DNA from: Dehalococcoidia bacterium
GTDB lineage: Bacteria; Chloroflexota; Dehalococcoidia; GIF9; AB-539-J10
Reading direction: 5' to 3'
NCBI GenBank assembly: GCA_003562555.1
Contig: PWUO01000161.1
Location: 1 to 7,281 of the forward strand
Length of the DNA: 7,281 nucleotides
Shown: in pieces, positions 5,101-7,281 of the stretch
How the letters are laid out: the number at the start of each line of letters is the position of its first letter
Numbering within the stretch: the first letter of the stretch is position 1
Notes under the pieces: generated by a model
Database searches by the model: none
Told to the model about the DNA's origin: nothing
The model's input: the letters and a program-made list of their open reading frames with translations, nothing else
Program-made: the position numbers and the translations under genes

Positions 5101-6962
5101 TCAGCGGCTGGCCTCGAAGCCGCTCCGGAGAGAGCGACTCAACCAACTTCATGTCTCAGGCCACGGCGGTAGAGCAGATTCTTGCATCGACTGGAACTGA
5201 GTCGTACATACTGGATGCCACGCAACACCCAACCTCCGGTTCAGCAGTTGAGTCGTTCTTCACGAATGTGCCAGGCAGCAGCATCATTCACCTCGCCGGA
5301 CACGGGAACGTGCAGCGTTGTGACGATCTGTCTTTGTGGGATCTGCTCGGCGTCGCGGATCCCCTTGCACCTGCAAACCCATTTGTGTACGCCAGTTCCT
5401 GCACCACCGGTCAGTACCACGGTGAGGACATCAGTCTTGCTGAAGGTTTTCTAATGAGGGGAGCCGGCGCCTATCTGGGGTCAACCAACATAAGCTACTG
5501 CTGCACAAATAGGTGGGTGGCAAAGGACTTCTATCAGAGATGGACCCACGGAAGATCACTCGGATCGGTGTTGCGTGAACTCAAACGCAGCCTTGGTGAC
5601 TACAACTGGCGCCATCCACAGTATGGATACTACGAGGATATCTGGACGGCGCAATATCAGCTATATGGTGATCCGAAGTACGGCCGCGGTCCGTTCTCGC
5701 TGGTCGCAAGCCAAACGGACGTGGCGCTCACCACGTCGTACGAACCACTCACGACGCTACACGTGCATGTACCTGAGTACACCATTACCACCGAACAGGA
5801 AGGAGATTTCGTCCAGATCCCAGGCGGATCCTCTGCGTTGATGCCTGGCAACCCAATCGTGCCGGTTTATGATGTCTACGTCGACTATCCAAAGGGTTAT
5901 CGCGTCCAGGACGTGCGCCTCATGGAGCGATCAGCCCCGATACTAATCACTGGCCTTAACATTCCTGACTTCGAGCCCGCGACGTCTATACCAGATGGTT
6001 CCCAGGCGTTGAACACGAGTCAGGAGCCCGGTTGGTGGCCTGAGATCGAGTACCACTGGGGCATTGATGAGAATCAGGATGGCAGCTCCACCCTGGCTCT
6101 TCGGGTGAATCCGTTCGTGTACGACGCCGCCACCACCCAGGCACAGTTCCACCAGGATTACACCTTTGAGATTGATGTTGCCTCATCGCCTTTGGAAATC
6201 GTGTCACTCACAACCGATCGTCATGTGTATACCCAAGGAGAGCAGGTTGGCATACAGCTTTGGCTGTACAACGACCCTGACGCATCACCCATGGAAGTCT
6301 TCATTGAGACGGTTGTTATCGATGAAGCATCTGGCATACCTGTCGATTCACTCCCCCTTCACATGCTATGTGATGTTACGGGCACTGCCTATCTGGACTT
6401 GCAGTGGGACAGCAACGGTACGGTTCCCGATACGTATGCTGTGGTCGTTGAACTCAAAGATGGCGCAGGCAACACTCTGGACCGGTCGCTCACCGGTTTC
6501 GCTCTAGGCGTTCACTCAGCAGAGATGACTTCATTTCTTGCGACACCACAGATGTTTGATGGTGGCGAGACCGTTGCCATACAGATGCTCATTGAGAACA
6601 CGGGCTCGGTGGATCTCACTGGCAGCGTTCTCGTGACGGTAGTGGAGGAGCGTGGCATTCCCGTACATCAGCATCGACACCTGTTCGCCGATGTGGCCCC
6701 AGGTTCCACCTTGAACGTGAACGATGCCTGGTACACTCCGGACGACAGCGTTGGTGAATATCGGATCATTGCTGCAGTTCTGTATAGTGCAACTGCCACC
6801 GATCCGCTGGCCATCACGGTATCCGCCGCGTCGGATGATGGCGCACGCTTTGTGCATATAAGCGCAGAACGGTGGGGTTTACTACTCTGGGTGGGTTCCA
6901 CAGTAGTGCTCATCATCGCGGGGGCGGTCACACTCATGTTACTTCGGCGTCGCAGTCATTGA
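2196..6962 (+). CDS. Secreted, membrane-anchored gingipain-like (C25) multidomain cysteine protease
   Basis: A 1588-residue precursor predicted to act outside the cell as a surface protease. Approximate order: signal peptide 1-26 (MRKV, hydrophobic core, AIAA); beta-rich module 27-172; CARDB-like domain 175-276 (starts KPDLVVTDVW, holds NEANNHLTR); fibronectin III-like 278-371; Ig-like 377-477; Ig-like with a calcium-loop-like DLDLDGTAE 480-640; beta domain 642-765; peptidase C25 domain 778-1162; C25-propeptide-like domain 1180-1330; two related Ig-like domains 1332-1438 and 1441-1543; transmembrane helix 1560-1582 with RRRSH tail. Catalytic evidence: IIHLAGHG gives His1036 and YASSC gives Cys1069, 33 residues apart as for His211/Cys244 of RgpB. 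Further C25 hallmarks are LLIVGEIEIVP, TDMYYA, VGRI, SLAEGFLMRGAGAYLGS and LYGDP. Substrate specificity cannot be read from the sequence. No type IX secretion tail and no LPxTG are present. It is apparently monocistronic, with a dyad and candidate promoter upstream. Other caspase-like (clan CD) families are less likely given the additional C25 motifs. Confidence 0.9.
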   Translation: MRKVLPFALATVLVVFIPCGISAIAAPSNTSYILDQTQQGTTEGHVVDSAGSCWQEFRPSLGTIARIDVAVEKLGAPGSLTATIMDAAGAVVWQTTIAESGIGSGWLVVPVQPTAMVEPGSSYYIHLSTESSLTRADQYLWYGRPDSGYDRGVSSLEMLKPGFDFAFRTWAVGAKPDLVVTDVWEDEGIIWCELMNQGEGVASGGHYTSLIINGEEVAKAYVRQDLKPGSHFRISFGGYMWVCTPPSDVVTVHADSLNHVDEINEANNHLTRTFVCDTSPLIVVAGPEVSRITEHTAVITWQTNRPAGSTVLYGTRPEEYETDAGSSDFTTHHRLTLDGLAPSTAYHYVVHSEDGIGGIITSKPRYFRTAASPDEELPDITALAIDRASGPFEIYRMVAQVSNPERVHRVEFFLGGRLVATDYGGQDKRTDYSAWVDPNSLGLSRDELLAPHDLRAVAHDDSGRFVELPLTGVELRPEPPNGILEIVAPHPEYTFFSPSADIAPGASIDIEVYAAEYEYQCLMVDSLVAPTLVLQQTHEPDSGTDDSSPRNPLPEWMPVFEPPTCRDVARAVQEVELFIDLDLDGTAELVDTWVPPSETRTSYTYHWNLEGLDHGRYYIVVRARLSNDTLLYDTRHVEIATEGVSLGREVVPYGNFYQISLTVVNEGSETINLDTIKDNLTSFQAIQRDGANYRVYTDYCVETQQCVVTIDFFTEDSIWRVPLAPGESVTASYLAVPIRQVAYVDSFRIGADDVIVKYDARAPYTEERFSRPVNPQLTPYDLLHGINSADYLIVTNPERLFAHAGSGSIAEAGVNTLLSTMADLARWKNGVLGYLNVPHNIDVQFQPSCHDDVRAQIHAWGTYMRGSDGTPEGYLDDGYLLIVGEIEIVPSGAKKMNGRTYLTGEAKPMVPCTDMYYASTAGSSFNPQLKVGRIIGDTVQQLTTPIEVSLGVHRDLAGYSFDRSQALILSGWPRSRSGESDSTNFMSQATAVEQILASTGTESYILDATQHPTSGSAVESFFTNVPGSSIIHLAGHGNVQRCDDLSLWDLLGVADPLAPANPFVYASSCTTGQYHGEDISLAEGFLMRGAGAYLGSTNISYCCTNRWVAKDFYQRWTHGRSLGSVLRELKRSLGDYNWRHPQYGYYEDIWTAQYQLYGDPKYGRGPFSLVASQTDVALTTSYEPLTTLHVHVPEYTITTEQEGDFVQIPGGSSALMPGNPIVPVYDVYVDYPKGYRVQDVRLMERSAPILITGLNIPDFEPATSIPDGSQALNTSQEPGWWPEIEYHWGIDENQDGSSTLALRVNPFVYDAATTQAQFHQDYTFEIDVASSPLEIVSLTTDRHVYTQGEQVGIQLWLYNDPDASPMEVFIETVVIDEASGIPVDSLPLHMLCDVTGTAYLDLQWDSNGTVPDTYAVVVELKDGAGNTLDRSLTGFALGVHSAEMTSFLATPQMFDGGETVAIQMLIENTGSVDLTGSVLVTVVEERGIPVHQHRHLFADVAPGSTLNVNDAWYTPDDSVGEYRIIAAVLYSATATDPLAITVSAASDDGARFVHISAERWGLLLWVGSTVVLIIAGAVTLMLLRRRSH

Positions 6963-7075
6963 CGCGCACCGTGTCGTTCGACGCAGATGTACGCCACAGG
7001 ACCTTTCACGAGTCGACAGAACGCGGCAATGGTTCGGGCAAGCCAAGGTCATGAGGTGGTGGCTCACGACAGTGT

Positions 7076-7105
7076 TTGACAGTTTCGCATATCCCTCACT
7101 AGACT
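7076..7105 (+). promoter_or_regulatory. Candidate sigma-70-type promoter at the right end
   Basis: TTGACA (7076-7081) is followed after 18 bases by TAGACT (7100-7105), which matches four of six positions of TATAAT. The architecture is the same as the candidate protease promoter (perfect -35, 18-base spacer). A start near 7112 would place AGGGAG (7113-7118) and ATG 7123 right at the 5' end of the transcript. It may instead serve a gene beyond the window. Confidence 0.4.
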
Positions 7106-7122
7106 GACCGTTAGGGAGCGTC

Positions 7123-7197
7123 ATGGCAGGTCAGACCAAATTCGATGCTCCACTTGATCAGCGATTGGCCAGTTCATTGGGATGGAAGGTGCAGTAA
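7123..7197 (+). CDS. Possible 24-residue small ORF behind a candidate promoter
   Basis: ATG 7123 follows AGGGAG with a short four-base spacing and opens 24 codons to TAA 7195-7197. The peptide begins MAGQTKFDAPLDQR and ends SLGWKVQ; it has no signal peptide or membrane segment, and I do not recognise it. Support comes only from the promoter-like hexamers and the ribosome-binding-like sequence. It could be a leader peptide, a small protein, the start of a frameshifted gene, or chance. An overlapping ORF from ATG 7182 to TGA 7254-7256 is equally unrecognisable. Confidence 0.22.
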   Translation: MAGQTKFDAPLDQRLASSLGWKVQ

Positions 7198-7281
7198 GTA
7201 CACCTCCCATTGCTGAACGCTTGAGGATGCGTCCGAGTACTCCGACCAGTTATTGACCGTAGTGGTGGCGCGCGATTCGAA

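Larger units (their letters stand above)
6963..7281. other. Right-end region with no convincing gene
   Basis: These 319 bp follow the protease stop. I see no strong hairpin with a T-tract, so the protease gene has no obvious intrinsic terminator here; the best pairing, AGCCA 7041-7045 with TGGCT 7060-7064, is too weak. The region holds a promoter-like pair of hexamers at 7076-7105 and a short ORF at 7123-7197. Open frames reach the right edge on both strands, but none can be identified. Confidence 0.5.

Noticed and set aside
6939..7124. 61-codon minus-strand ORF overlapping the protease stop
   Set aside because: No ribosome binding site was seen and no recognisable domain. It overlaps the protease C-terminal anchor and has random-looking composition.
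7174..7281. Minus-strand open frame entering from the right edge, ending at TGA 7174-7176
   Set aside because: About 35 codons with no recognisable features. A second minus frame is equally open, so neither can be claimed as the end of a convergent gene.

Overview
The window comes from a bacterium with moderately high GC and clear Shine-Dalgarno sequences. Three complete protein genes are convincing: a DUF362-family protein and an FxsA-family membrane protein on the minus strand, and a divergently oriented, very large secreted protease of the gingipain (C25) type on the plus strand. The protease ends in a plain transmembrane anchor with a basic tail. It shows no Bacteroidetes-type secretion tail, so a monoderm-like or Actinobacteriota/Chloroflexota-like anaerobe is a better guess than a Bacteroidetes. 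That taxonomic call is weak.

Layout from left to right: the last codons of an incoming plus-strand gene (1-39) and its hairpin terminator (59-97); the DUF362 gene (163-1398, minus), preceded on the same strand by fxsA (1456-1851), so the two probably form an fxsA-DUF362 operon; a 344-bp divergent intergenic region (1852-2195); the C25 protease gene (2196-6962, plus); and a 319-bp right end (6963-7281). The right end has no clear terminator but has a promoter-like pair of hexamers before a possible 24-codon ORF.

The protease reads as a modular surface enzyme: signal peptide, N-terminal beta-rich module, CARDB-like, fibronectin III-like and several Ig-like modules, then the catalytic domain with a His/Cys dyad spaced 33 residues apart as in RgpB. 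A domain resembling the C25 propeptide follows, then two related Ig-like domains and the membrane anchor. The propeptide-like domain lies after the catalytic domain, whereas gingipains carry theirs at the N-terminus. The DUF362 protein ends in a cysteine pattern (CxxC, GxC, GCPP) resembling the proximal [4Fe-4S] site of [NiFe]-hydrogenase small subunits and the Complex I 20-kDa subunit.

The divergent intergenic region carries two dyads with the same half-sites and spacing (TGAC-N13-GTCA). One lies in front of fxsA and the other in front of the protease promoter. This suggests one regulator may control both transcription units, although no functional link between the two units is otherwise visible. 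No mobile element, CRISPR array, rRNA or tRNA was recognised.
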